From CADEED01 sp043747875 (lineage in GTDB: Bacteria > Pseudomonadota > Gammaproteobacteria > Steroidobacterales > Steroidobacteraceae), in contig JAYTOI010000062.1 of the NCBI GenBank assembly GCA_043747875.1, positions 1-64,000 on the forward strand: a DNA stretch of 64,000 bases, given 5' to 3'. A program made the translations under genes and the position numbers. The stretch's first letter is position 1. The number at the start of each line of letters is the position of its first letter. A model generated the notes under the pieces. That model was not told the origin of the DNA. It saw nothing but the letters and a program-made list of their open reading frames with translations, and did no database searches. Below, one piece after another: positions 8,428 to 17,800 of the stretch.

Positions 8428-8753
8428 GCGATCAGGATGGCTTCGATGCGCGGCTAGCCGCCCACTTCGAGCAGGAGCACCGTCATGTGCCCGCCGATTC
8501 CTTCGTTGCCGACACGATGCGGAAGGTCCGCGCTGGACGTCGGCGCAAGGAAGTCATCCACGCCGGCGTGCGTGTCGCGGCACTTGTCGCGGCGGTCATG
8601 GCTTCGCCGTGGCTGATCGCGGGCGTCGCGCGCGTGAATGCAGCGCTGGACTCCGGCCTCACCTGGGCCATGGGAGAGCTTGGCGCGTGGGTGTGGGTTC
8701 TGGGCGCGCTGGCGGTCCTCGTGGTGTTGGCAACGCGCGTGCGCAGTCGGTGA
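8424..8753 (+). CDS. Putative anti-sigma or sigma-associated membrane protein
   Basis: This 109-residue protein has a soluble N-terminal half ('FDARLAAHFEQEHRHVPADS') followed by two hydrophobic segments ('VRVAALVAAVMASPWLIAGV' and 'GAWVWVLGALAVLVVLATRV') and a basic end. ATGA overlap with the ECF sigma gene and the membrane topology fit a small anti-sigma factor. I see no zinc-binding HxxxCxxC motif, so the assignment rests on position. Confidence 0.6.
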   Translation: MSDQDGFDARLAAHFEQEHRHVPADSFVADTMRKVRAGRRRKEVIHAGVRVAALVAAVMASPWLIAGVARVNAALDSGLTWAMGELGAWVWVLGALAVLVVLATRVRSR

Positions 8754-8926
8754 GGGACTGGTAGCAATTCGTCAGAAGATAGCTCAGCTCGCACGGGAGA
8801 ATGTCGGCTCGAGACTTTAATTCACGGACGAGCCGGGCGATGCCACCGTGACGACCGCACCTGCTGGTGTACAGGCATCGGTTCAGCCAATGCAGGAGCG
8901 GACTCTCAATTTCGCTTCAGGGGCCA

Positions 8927-9502
8927 TCAGGCTTTCTTGCGTTTCCTGCCTTTTACTTTGTCGATGCGCGTCAAGCACGATCTACACCAGCTGATGCGGG
9001 TCCGATTGGCCTGCAACCCCAGTTCCAGGGCCATGTAGGGATAGAACTCGCTGTCCGGCAAGCGCTCGCCGAAGTCCGCGTCGCGCGTGCCGCGCCACGA
9101 GCGGTGAATGGCCTCGAGCAAAGACTGGCGCGCGAGGAGGATTTCGAGAAATTTTTCGAAGAAGGCGCGTGCATCGCTCGCACTGCCGAGCGCGCCCAGA
9201 AAATAGACTTGCGCCAGATAGTGTCGGCGCACATTCAGGATCTGTGGCCCCTCTTCGAGCCACGCGATCAAGGCGCGCTCGCCTTTCGGCGTGCGCCCGT
9301 AAAGACGGCGCTCCGGCCCAATGGACGAGGCGGCAGCCTCACTCGTCACCAAGCCATCGGCCTCGAGCCGCTTCAGCGTCGGATAGATTTGCGAAAGCTT
9401 GGCGGACCAAAAGTTGGCCAGTGACGTTGCGAACTCCTTATGAAGGTCGTAACCGCTCGTCGGCCCGGCCAGCAGTCCCAGAAGGATATGAGGAAGGCTC
9501 AT
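8927..9502 (-). CDS. PadR-family transcriptional regulator
   Basis: This 191-residue protein has a PadR winged helix at the N-terminus ('LPHILLGLLAGPTSGYDLHK', 'LSQIYPTLKRLEADGLV', 'RRLYGRTPKGERALIAWL'). A helical C-terminal dimerisation domain follows (Vir_C-like, about 90-180) with a basic end. It overlaps the upstream membrane gene by ATGA, so both are made from one transcript. PadR proteins usually repress their own operon in response to a small molecule or stress; the ligand is not evident. Confidence 0.88.
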   Translation of the reverse strand: MSLPHILLGLLAGPTSGYDLHKEFATSLANFWSAKLSQIYPTLKRLEADGLVTSEAAASSIGPERRLYGRTPKGERALIAWLEEGPQILNVRRHYLAQVYFLGALGSASDARAFFEKFLEILLARQSLLEAIHRSWRGTRDADFGERLPDSEFYPYMALELGLQANRTRISWCRSCLTRIDKVKGRKRKKA

Positions 9503-10242
9503 TGTCGATCGTCAAAACGCTTCATGACGAGGCGCTTCCAATACAACGTGGCAGGAACGCCGATTGCCGCCGGGAGCAGCCACGGCAAGACATTCACCCA
9601 GGACGCTTCGAGCGCATTGAGATCCAACAGAGCGCGTGAGCCGAATACGGCGAATGCCGTATAGAACGCAATTCCGGCGCCTATCATCCCGTTCAGATGC
9701 TCATAGATCCATTCGCGCGTCGTCGCCCTGGATTTCAGCATGTGGGAAAAGGCATCGTAGCCGGCAAAGAAACCGAAGCTGCTGATTGCCAACAAGACCC
9801 AAAAGGTCGGTGGCTTGAAATAGATGGCGTAGGCGATCAATCCGATGCTGCCTGATACGGCCAATGCCGTGATGGCAATGCGCCAGGGAGTTCGCAATGC
9901 ATGCGTATTTTCTTTCGCGATCACCGCGCCGCGGCCATGTGCGACGATCGCGAACGTCGTCACCGTCAAATAACCGAGGAAGACGTAGAGCGAAAAGATG
10001 GCGGGCGCCTGTCGCGGACCGATACCGCGCAACCAGAACTGGATCATCTGCAGCGTCACCGCCACCGCCGCACTTGCCAGCACCGCATAACAAATCCAGG
10101 TGAAGACGCGTCCGGACCTCACATGTGCCCGGCCTCCCTTGGTGGCGAGCAATGGAATCCAGAATGCCAACAACCCTGACGCGCCGATCGCGATATGGAC
10201 CCAGCGCATGTGCAGCTGAATGGTCTCGAGCATGTGCATCAT
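9499..10242 (-). CDS. Multi-pass membrane protein (DUF2306-like), PadR-linked
   Basis: This 247-residue protein has about seven hydrophobic segments, among them 'VHIAIGASGLLAFWIPLLAT', 'ICYAVLASAAVAVTLQM', 'SLYVFLGYLTVTTFAIVAHG', 'IAITALAVSGSIGLIAYAI' and 'WVLLAISSFGFFAGYDAF'. Histidines in the first segments are reminiscent of DUF2306-type proteins. It is first in a two-gene operon with a PadR regulator, so it is probably the regulated target. I cannot name the function. Confidence 0.65.
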   Translation of the reverse strand: MMHMLETIQLHMRWVHIAIGASGLLAFWIPLLATKGGRAHVRSGRVFTWICYAVLASAAVAVTLQMIQFWLRGIGPRQAPAIFSLYVFLGYLTVTTFAIVAHGRGAVIAKENTHALRTPWRIAITALAVSGSIGLIAYAIYFKPPTFWVLLAISSFGFFAGYDAFSHMLKSRATTREWIYEHLNGMIGAGIAFYTAFAVFGSRALLDLNALEASWVNVLPWLLPAAIGVPATLYWKRLVMKRFDDRQ

Positions 10243-10249
10243 GCGCCGC

Positions 10250-10283
10250 CTATATCAATGTTGTCATAGCCGATACTATATCA
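10250..10283. promoter_or_regulatory. Candidate PadR operator: direct repeat CTATATCA
   Basis: The octamer CTATATCA occurs at 10250-10257 and 10276-10283, 26 bases apart, in an AT-rich patch just ahead of the membrane-PadR operon and facing the GST-fusion gene. The upstream position and AT-richness suit an operator or -10 region. Binding by the PadR protein is inference. Confidence 0.35.
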
Positions 10284-10389
10284 CGGCTTGTATAGACCGC
10301 GCGATTCACGTGCCCGAACTCGGTGATCGTGTCGATTCAGGCCTGTCTCGAACGACTAGTACGAGACTTCCCGCACAGAATAGACCCCC

Positions 10390-11433
10390 ATGCCCCGTCC
10401 TCTGACCCCCGCCATCACCGCTTTTGAACGATCGCCCGATGGCGGAAAGGGCCTGGCGCGCGACACGCGCGTTCGCTGGGCGCTCGAAGAAGTGGGGCAA
10501 CCTCACGAGGTTCGTCTGGTTTCGTTCGCTGCGATGAAGGAGCCCGCGCATCTGGCGCTGCATCCTTTCGGCCAGATCCCGACCTACGAGGAAGGCGACC
10601 TCGCCCTGTTCGAGACGGGCGCGATCGTCCTGCACATCGCCGAGCACCGTGCGGGCCTGCTGCCAAGGGATGCCAACGCACGGGCGCGCGCCATCACCTG
10701 GATGTTTGCGGCGTTGAACACCGTCGAACCGCCGATCCTCGAGCTCGCCAACGCAAGGATCCTCGAGGGCGACAAGCCCTGGAGTAAAGATCGCCTGCCT
10801 CTGGTGGTGGATCGCGTCCGCAAGCCGCTGAACCAGCTTGCGGCGCGCCTGGGCGATGCCGACTGGCTCGATGGTGCGTTCAGCGCGGGCGACCTCATGA
10901 TGGTGTCGGTACTGCTGCGGCTCAAACCATCGGGCATTTTGGACGAATATCCGCACCTGCCTGCCTATGTCGCCCGCGGCGAAGCACGGCCTGCCTACCA
11001 GCGGGCATTCGCAGCCCAACGGGCGGCGTTCAGAGACATCGAAGCGGTGAAGGAAACATACGCTGCGATCAACCGGAACGACATTCCGGCTGCCGTCGGA
11101 CCCTTTGACCCGCAGATGGAATGGATCGAACCACCCGACTTTCCGACACCCGGGACGTATCGCGGGCACGCGGCAGTCATGGCACACATTTCGAAGGGGC
11201 GGAACACCTGGGCCGAGGGAGGGTGCGAGCTCGAACGGTTCATCGTCACTGGCGACAAAGTCGTGGTCTTCGTCCGTGCGCTAGTTAGACTCAAAGACCG
11301 GACGGAATGGTCCGGCGGGCGCTTCGCCGATGTCTACACGTTCCTCGACGGCAAGGTGATCCAGGTGCGCTCGTTCGGCGCGAGGCAGGAGGCTCTCGAG
11401 TGGGCTGGAGCCGAAGCTTCGGATGCGTCTTGA
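10390..11433 (+). CDS. Glutathione S-transferase fused to a SnoaL-like domain
   Basis: This 347-residue two-domain protein begins with a GST: a thioredoxin-fold part ('RVRWALEEVGQPHEVRLVSF', 'HPFGQIPTYEEGDLALFETG', where the Pro and the E-T/S pair bind glutathione) and an all-helical part with 'DWLDGAFSAGDLMMVSVLL' (to about residue 210). Residues about 218-340 form a SnoaL/NTF2-like cone ('VKETYAAINRNDIPAAVGPF', 'GTYRGHAAVMAHISKG', 'GGRFADVYTFLDGKVIQVRS'). Both domains are complete and in one frame, so this is a real fusion. The SnoaL part may bind a hydrophobic substrate or product of the transferase, by inference. It is divergent from the PadR operon. Confidence 0.85.
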   Translation: MPRPLTPAITAFERSPDGGKGLARDTRVRWALEEVGQPHEVRLVSFAAMKEPAHLALHPFGQIPTYEEGDLALFETGAIVLHIAEHRAGLLPRDANARARAITWMFAALNTVEPPILELANARILEGDKPWSKDRLPLVVDRVRKPLNQLAARLGDADWLDGAFSAGDLMMVSVLLRLKPSGILDEYPHLPAYVARGEARPAYQRAFAAQRAAFRDIEAVKETYAAINRNDIPAAVGPFDPQMEWIEPPDFPTPGTYRGHAAVMAHISKGRNTWAEGGCELERFIVTGDKVVVFVRALVRLKDRTEWSGGRFADVYTFLDGKVIQVRSFGARQEALEWAGAEASDAS

Positions 11434-11470
11434 TGCCAGACGCCTCGCAGCACGGTCCCGCTGCGCAGCG

Positions 11471-13348
11471 TCAGGACGCCTGCGATTGCTGCCGAATCAG
11501 CGCCACGAACTGCCCGCCATAGCGGGCCAGCTTCGCCTGTCCCACGCCCACGATCGCGGAGAACTCCTGCAAGGTCGTCGGTTTGCGTTCTGCCATGTCC
11601 AGCAGGCTCGCATCGTTGAAGATGATGTACGGCGGCATGCCCGCTTCGTCGGCGAGTCGCTTGCGCAGCGTGCGGAGTGAATCAAACAGCGAGTTGCCCG
11701 AGACCGGCGTGGTGGCCTTTGCCGCCTTGCGACCCCGCGCAGGCTTGGCCGACTCGCCGACCTGAACCGCGCGCTCGCCTTTCAGCACCTGCCAGCTTGC
11801 GTCGTTCAATGTGACCACCGCATATCCATCCTGGGACTGCGTCATCAAGCCTTGATGCAGCAAGGCTCTGGCGAGGTCGCGCCACTCCTGCAAGCCGAGA
11901 TGCTTGCCGATTCCGTAGACGCTCAACGAAGCATGGTCGCGCGTGAGTATCCGTTGTGTCTCGGCGCCGCGCAGGATCTCGATTACATACGCAATGCCGT
12001 ACCGCTCGTGCCGACGCGCGAGCCGCGCGATGCATGACAGGAACTGCTGTGCTTCGGTGGTCCGCTCGATCGACGCCCGTGGCTCCAAACAGTTGTCGCA
12101 GGCGTTGCACTTGCCGGCAAAGACCTCCCCGAAATATCGCAGCTGCACGGCCCGGCGACACTCCCCGGACTCCGCGTAGTTCAACACCTGGCGCAATTGC
12201 TGGCGGGCGACGCGTTGTTCGTCCGCCAGCGGCTCGAAGGTCACGGGATCGACCTTCTGCGCAATGATGTGCTCGGCGGTTCGAATGTCGCCCGCGCCGA
12301 AATAGAGAATGCAGCGTGCGCGCTCGCCATCGCGGCCGGCGCGCCCGGACTCCTGGTAATAGCCCTCGAGCGTTTTCGGCAGGTCATAGTGCACGACCCA
12401 CCGCACATCGGGCTTGTTGATGCCCATGCCGAAGGCGATGGTGGCGACGATCACCTGGGCGTCGTCGCGAATGAACGCTTCCTGGTTGTCGCGACGCGTG
12501 CGTGCATCGAGACCGGCGTGATACGGCAAAGCCCGGATGCCGTCGCCCTGAAGCTGCCCGGCGAGCTCATCGACGCGTTTACGCGACAGGCAGTAGACGA
12601 TGCCCGTGCCGCCATCCCGGCGCGCATGCTCGAGCAATTCCGGGTAGGTCGCCCGCGTCTTGGGCCGCACGGCGTAGTACAGGTTGGGGCGATTGAAACT
12701 AGCTACATGTATGCGCGGCTCGCGCAGCGCGAGCTGCTGCACGATGTCCTGTCGGACCCGCTCGGTGGCGGTGGCCGTGAAGGCGGCGATAGGCACGTTG
12801 GCAAATCGCGTGCGGATGCGATGCAGCTGGCGATACTCCGGGCGGAAGTCGTGACCCCAGTCCGAGACGCAATGAGCTTCATCGACGACCAGTGCAGAAA
12901 TGCCGAGTGAGGCATGCAGCCGTGGCAGGACGTCGCCTTCGAACTCGGTCTGCAGCAATCGCTCGGGAGCCAGGTACAGGAGCTTGATCTCGCCGCGAGC
13001 GAGGCGGGCCAGGCGCCGCGACACTTCCGAGCGTTCGAGCGAGGAGTTGATGAACGTCGCTTCGATGCCGTTGTCATGGAGCAGGCGTACCTGATCCTGC
13101 ATCAATGCGATCAATGGCGATATCACGATGCAGACGCCGGGGCGAAGCAGGGCCGGTAGCTGAAAGCACAGCGACTTGCCGCCGCCGGTTGGCATGATCG
13201 CGAGCAGGTCGCGGCCGCGGAGGATGTCGCGCACGACCTCTTGCTGCCCGGAACGAAAGGAATCGAAACCAAAGTGTCGCTTGAGTGCGGCGGCGAGGGC
13301 GGTGGGCGTCAGGTCGGCGGGCAGCGCGTCGTTCATCTGACCAAGCAT
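11471..13348 (-). CDS. recQ: ATP-dependent DNA helicase RecQ
   Basis: This is a RecQ helicase of about 625 residues. Motif I is 'IMPTGGGKSLCFQLPALL', motif II is 'VVDEAHCVSDWGHDFRPEY', and motif VI is 'YYQESGRAGRDGERARCILY'. The zinc-binding RQC cysteines are in 'CRRAVQLRYFGEVFAGKCN' and 'ACDNC'. A C-terminal HRDC domain ends the protein ('LRTLRKRLADEAGMPPYIIF'). It unwinds DNA 3'-5' and acts with RecJ in recombination and stalled-fork repair. Several Met codons lie near the start (13399, 13348, 13336); the family alignment favours 13348 or 13336. No operon partner is evident: corA follows upstream on the same strand after 83 bases. Confidence 0.93.
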   Translation of the reverse strand: MLGQMNDALPADLTPTALAAALKRHFGFDSFRSGQQEVVRDILRGRDLLAIMPTGGGKSLCFQLPALLRPGVCIVISPLIALMQDQVRLLHDNGIEATFINSSLERSEVSRRLARLARGEIKLLYLAPERLLQTEFEGDVLPRLHASLGISALVVDEAHCVSDWGHDFRPEYRQLHRIRTRFANVPIAAFTATATERVRQDIVQQLALREPRIHVASFNRPNLYYAVRPKTRATYPELLEHARRDGGTGIVYCLSRKRVDELAGQLQGDGIRALPYHAGLDARTRRDNQEAFIRDDAQVIVATIAFGMGINKPDVRWVVHYDLPKTLEGYYQESGRAGRDGERARCILYFGAGDIRTAEHIIAQKVDPVTFEPLADEQRVARQQLRQVLNYAESGECRRAVQLRYFGEVFAGKCNACDNCLEPRASIERTTEAQQFLSCIARLARRHERYGIAYVIEILRGAETQRILTRDHASLSVYGIGKHLGLQEWRDLARALLHQGLMTQSQDGYAVVTLNDASWQVLKGERAVQVGESAKPARGRKAAKATTPVSGNSLFDSLRTLRKRLADEAGMPPYIIFNDASLLDMAERKPTTLQEFSAIVGVGQAKLARYGGQFVALIRQQSQAS

Positions 13349-13431
13349 AAACTCGCCGGGCAGTGTTGGCGGGCGTGGGAAACTCTCTGGGCGCATCAAT
13401 TATCGATTCTGCAGCCTTGTCAGCCGCGCGA

Positions 13432-14400
13432 CTACAGCCACTTCGCCTTGCGCAATCGATAGAAGAGATAGACGTCGATCACGGCCATCACACCCAGCGC
13501 TCCGGCATAGCCGTACTCCCAGGTGAGCTCGGGCATGTGCTCGAAGTTCATGCCGTAGATTCCTGCGACCATGGTCGGCACGGCGATGAGCGCGGCATAA
13601 GCGGCGAGGCGCTTCATCGTTTCGTTTTCCTGCAGGGAGATCATGGACAGATTCACGGAGGTGGCGGTGGCCACCGAATCGCGAATGGTTTCAATGGTCT
13701 GATTGAGGCGCAGCAGATGGTCATAGATGTCTCGAAAGTATTCACGCAATCCCGTGCACAGCGCCGGCACGCGCGCACCGGACAGGTTGGAGACACCTTC
13801 GAGCAATGGCGCCACGGCGTGTTTGACGATCATGAGGCGGTTTTTCAGAACGTAAAGAGACTCGATGTTCGCGCGCGGTGACCCGCTGCTCGCGAAGATC
13901 CGTTCTTCGACGGATTCGAGCTCAGCCTCGAGCAGGTCGAGCACGGGAAAATAGCGATCGACCACCGCGTCAGTCAGCGCATACAGCACGAATCCTGATC
14001 CGAGGCGCAGCAGCTCGGGTTCACGCTCGCAACGTAAACGAACTTCCTGGAAGCCGCGCTCGGCGTGACTACGCACCGAAACCACGTAGTTGCGCCCGGC
14101 GAACACCGCCACCTCGCCGACGCGCAATTGCGCGCCAGCGGGTTCGATGATGTGCATCACGGCGAACAGGCTGTCGCCATAGTCTTCGATCTTCGGGCGC
14201 TGATGCCCGTTGCGCGCGTCTTCGACGGCGAGCGGGTGCAATCCAAGCTGCTGTTGCAACTTGTCCAGCATGTCACCGTCGGGCTCGCGTAAGGCCACCC
14301 AGACGAGGTTGCCGGGCCGGCTCACGTACTGCTGAACCTCGTCGATTCCGATATCGGCCACTTTGAGGCCGTCTTTGTACACGACGCAGCTGATCAGCAT
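13432..14400 (-). CDS. corA: CorA-family magnesium/cobalt transporter
   Basis: This 322-residue protein has a large cytoplasmic N-terminal funnel ('VQQYVSRPGNLVWVALREPD', 'HPLAVEDARNGHQRPKIEDY', the latter typical of CorA) and two C-terminal transmembrane helices. The first ends with the pore signature 'GIYGMNFEHMP' (GMN). Start ATG 14400 has AGGGAGAG upstream; the frame is open to 14472 but the extra residues are not CorA-like. The product is a homopentameric Mg2+/Co2+ channel of the inner membrane. Confidence 0.93.
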   Translation of the reverse strand: MLISCVVYKDGLKVADIGIDEVQQYVSRPGNLVWVALREPDGDMLDKLQQQLGLHPLAVEDARNGHQRPKIEDYGDSLFAVMHIIEPAGAQLRVGEVAVFAGRNYVVSVRSHAERGFQEVRLRCEREPELLRLGSGFVLYALTDAVVDRYFPVLDLLEAELESVEERIFASSGSPRANIESLYVLKNRLMIVKHAVAPLLEGVSNLSGARVPALCTGLREYFRDIYDHLLRLNQTIETIRDSVATATSVNLSMISLQENETMKRLAAYAALIAVPTMVAGIYGMNFEHMPELTWEYGYAGALGVMAVIDVYLFYRLRKAKWL

Positions 14401-14527
14401 GGAACTCTCCCTGGGGGTTCGAATCCTAGCGCGCTTCGCGTCGTCTGAATCCAGGCCGGGGAAAAAGTTCACACCATTTCGTCTTCCGGAGGTGCTGCGG
14501 CGGCGCCATCCTTTTCAGAGGGAAATC

Positions 14528-14611
14528 ATGATCGTTGGTCTGCTGATGGCGCTATGCGCCGCCACCTGTCTCGTTTTTCGAGTGATGGCGGCGTTACCGG
14601 AGCGCAAATGA
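14528..14611 (+). CDS. kdpF: KdpF-like small membrane peptide (remnant of a kdp operon)
   Basis: This 27-residue peptide 'MIVGLLMALCAATCLVFRVM' ends 'AALPERK'. A single hydrophobic helix with the terminal 'AL-PE' pattern matches KdpF, the small stabilising subunit of the KdpFABC K+ pump. It has a good ribosome binding site (GAGGGAAATC before ATG). Its stop overlaps by ATGA an ATG at 14608 that starts 'MNLMEW', like KdpA beginnings. KdpABCD are missing: within about 50 bases the sequence becomes the end of KdpE. KdpF is therefore left alone and probably has no function now. Confidence 0.55.
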   Translation: MIVGLLMALCAATCLVFRVMAALPERK

Positions 14612-14662
14612 ATCTCATGGAGTGGATCGCAACGCTGCTGGCAGGCGGGCGATTCGCGCAGC

Positions 14663-14782
14663 CTGCGGGTCTGCATCCGCAAGATGCGCGCGAAACCCGA
14701 ACCCGATCCACAGCGGCCCAGGTATCTCGTCACCGAGTTTGGACTTGGCTATCGATTGATCGTCGACGACCTGCAGCCATGA
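14663..14782 (+). pseudogene. kdpE: KdpE response regulator, C-terminal fragment
   Basis: This frame reads 'LRVCIRKMRAKPEPDPQRPR' followed by 'YLVTEFGLGYRL' and a stop at 14780-14782. It is the end of the winged-helix DNA-binding domain of an OmpR-type regulator, with the 'LVTE-G-GYRL' ending typical of KdpE. Receiver domain and start are missing. Together with the KdpF peptide just upstream and the 'MNLMEW' KdpA-like start at 14608, this marks one deletion that removed the kdp genes from early kdpA to late kdpE. Confidence 0.65.
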
Positions 14783-14801
14783 GTGCGGCCTTGTGCACCG
14801 C

Positions 14802-17800
14802 CTAGCTAATCCCGCGCCGCGCCGCGCCGCGATGCGCCATGCGATACAGCCCCGGCAACACCAGCAGGGTCAACAACGTCGACGACAAAATGCCGCCAAT
14901 GACAACGGTGGCCAGTGGCCGCTGAACCTCCGCCCCGGTGCCGGTGTTGAGTGCCATCGGCAGAAATCCGAGCGCCGCGACCAATGCCACCATGAGGATC
15001 GGCCGCAGGCGCAGCATCGCACCTGCGCGAATGGCGGCGTCGATACCGGCGCCGTTCGCAAGTCGATCGCGGATGGCGGACACCATGACGACGCCCGTGA
15101 GCACCGCGACGCCCGACAGCGTGATGAATCCGACACCGGCGGTGATCGACAACGGAATGCCGCGCAGCCACAGCGCGATCACGCCACCCGTGAGCGCCAG
15201 CGGCACGCCGCTGAAAACGAGTCCGGCATCCTTTGCCGAGCCGAATGTCATCAGCAGCAGCGCGAAGATCATGAGAAAGGTGATTGGCACCAGCCACGTC
15301 AGCTTCTCGGTGGCCGATTGCAGCTGCTCGAAGGTGCCGCCGTACTGCAGCCAGTATCCGGGCGGCAGCTGCACGCGTTCTTCGATGAGCTCGCGCGCTT
15401 CGGCGACGAAGCCGCCCAGGTCGCGACCGCGCACGTTGCACGACACGACCAGGCGTCGCTTGCCGTTCTCGCGGCTGATCTGGTTAGGCCCCGGTGCGAA
15501 CTCGAGCGTGGCCACTTCGCCTAACGGCACGTAGCCGCGCTCGGCCAGTGGAATGGGGAGGCGTGACAAGGCAGCGACGTCGCTGCGCATGTGCTCGGGC
15601 AAGCGCACGACGATCGCGAAGCGCTGGTCGCCTTCGAATATCTGTCCGGCTTCCTTGCCGCCCGTGGCGGCGGCCAGCACCTGCTGGACGTCGGAGACGT
15701 TGAGTCCATAGCGATAGAGCGCATCGCGATTCGGCTCCACCGACAGCATCGGCAAGCCTTCGACCTGCTCGACTTTCACCCCTTCGGAGCCTTGGATGCC
15801 GGCCAGTACGGCCGCGATGGCATTGCCCGACTTCAGCAGCTGGTCGAGATCATCGCCATAGATCTTGATGCCGAGGTTGGAACGCACGCCGGAGATCAGT
15901 TCGTTGAAGCGCAGTTGAATCGGCTGGCTCAGCTCGAGCGCGTTACCCGGTACCGCATCGAGTTTCGCTTCGATCTCGCGTACCAGCTCCGCCTTGGGCT
16001 TGTCGGGATCCGGCCAGTCCTCGCGCTCTTTCAGCATGACGTAACCGTCGGAGATGTTAGGCGGCATCGGGTCGGTCGCCACTTCCGCGGTGCCCACGCG
16101 CGAGAAGTACGTCTTCACTTCGGGCACGTCCGCGAGCGCGCGTTCGAGCTGAAACTGCATCTCGAGCGACTGCGTGAGGCTCGTACCTGGGATACGCAGC
16201 GCTTGTACGGCGAGATCACCCTCGTCGAGGCTGGGAACGAACTCCGACCCCAGACGCGAGCTCGCCCAGCCGCAGAGCACGACAAACACGATGGCTGCGG
16301 CCAGAACCGGCACGCGGAACCGCAGGGCGGCATCGAGCACGGGTGTGTACGCGCGGCGCGCGCCACGCACGATGAAGTTTTCCTGCTCTTCGATCTTGCC
16401 CCGCAGCAGCAGTGCCACCGCGGCGGGAATGAACGTGACCGAAAGCACGAGCGCTGCCAGCAGGGCGATGATCACGGTGAGTGCCATCGGACCGAACATC
16501 TTTCCCTCGACACCCGTGAGCGCTAGGATGGGCAGGTTCACGAGAATCACCACCAGCACGCTGATCAGGCTCGGCGTGAAAACCTCGCGGGAGGCGGCGT
16601 ACACCGTGTGAAAGCGTTCTTCGATGCTGAGCAGGCGGCCGAGCTGATGCTGTTGCCCGGCGAGCCGCAGCATGCAGTTCTCGACGATGATGACCGCACC
16701 ATCGACGAGGAGTCCGAAGTCCAGCGCGCCCAGGGACATGAGATTCGCGCTGACGCGAGTCGTCACCATGCCCGTCATGAGCAGCAGCATCGACAACGGG
16801 ATGACCATGGCGGTGAGCAGCGCCGCTCGAATGTTGCCGAGCATCGCGAGCAAAACCACGATGACGAGCACCGCGCCTTCGAGGAGATTCTTTTGCACCG
16901 TCGCAATGGCCTTCTCGACCAGCCTGGTGCGGTCATACACGGCTTCGGCGGTAATTCCCCCGGGTAGCGTCTCGTTGATCTCGGCGAGCTTCCGGGCAAC
17001 GCCTTTGGCCACCGTGCGGCTGTTCTCGCCGATCAACATGACAGCGGTGCCGAGCACCGCCTCCTCGCCATCGCGCGTGGCAGCGCCGGTGCGCAGTTGC
17101 TTGCCATACGCCACGTCGGCGACGTCGCGAATCGTCACCGGTACGTCGCCGCGGTGCGCGACGATGATTCGTCCGATCGCGGAAATGTCCGCGACCTGTC
17201 CCGGCGAACGCACCAGGTATTGCTCGCCATTGCGTTCGATGTAGCCGGCGCCGGCGTTGGTGTTGTTCTTTTCCAGCGCTGCGGAGACTTCAGCGAACGA
17301 CGAGCCGAAAGCCAGCAAGCGTGCCGGGTCTGGCGTGACGTGATACTCGCGCTCGAATCCGCCGATGGTATTCACCTCCGTGATACCTGGAACCTGGCGC
17401 AACTGCGGGCGGATCACCCAGTCTTGCACGCTGCGCAATGCAGTGGCGTCGTAGGGTTTGCCATCGGGCTGACGCGCGTTCACATCCGCCTGCACGGTGT
17501 AGAGAAATATTTCTCCGAGGCCCGTGGCGATGGGGCCCATCGTGGGCTCGATGCCAGCCGGCAACTCGCCCTTGGCCTGCTGCAGCCGCTCGTTGATGAG
17601 ATTGCGCGCGAAGTAGATGTCGGTGCCGTCTTCGAACGCGGCCGTGACCTGCGACAGGCCATACCGCGAGAGCGAGCGCGTGTGTTCCAGATGCGGAAGC
17701 CCCGCGATTGCTGCTTCGACTAGATAGGTGATGCGCTGCTCGACCTCCGGCGGTGAATATCCCGCGGCCTCGGTGTTGATCTGCACCTGGACATTGGTGA

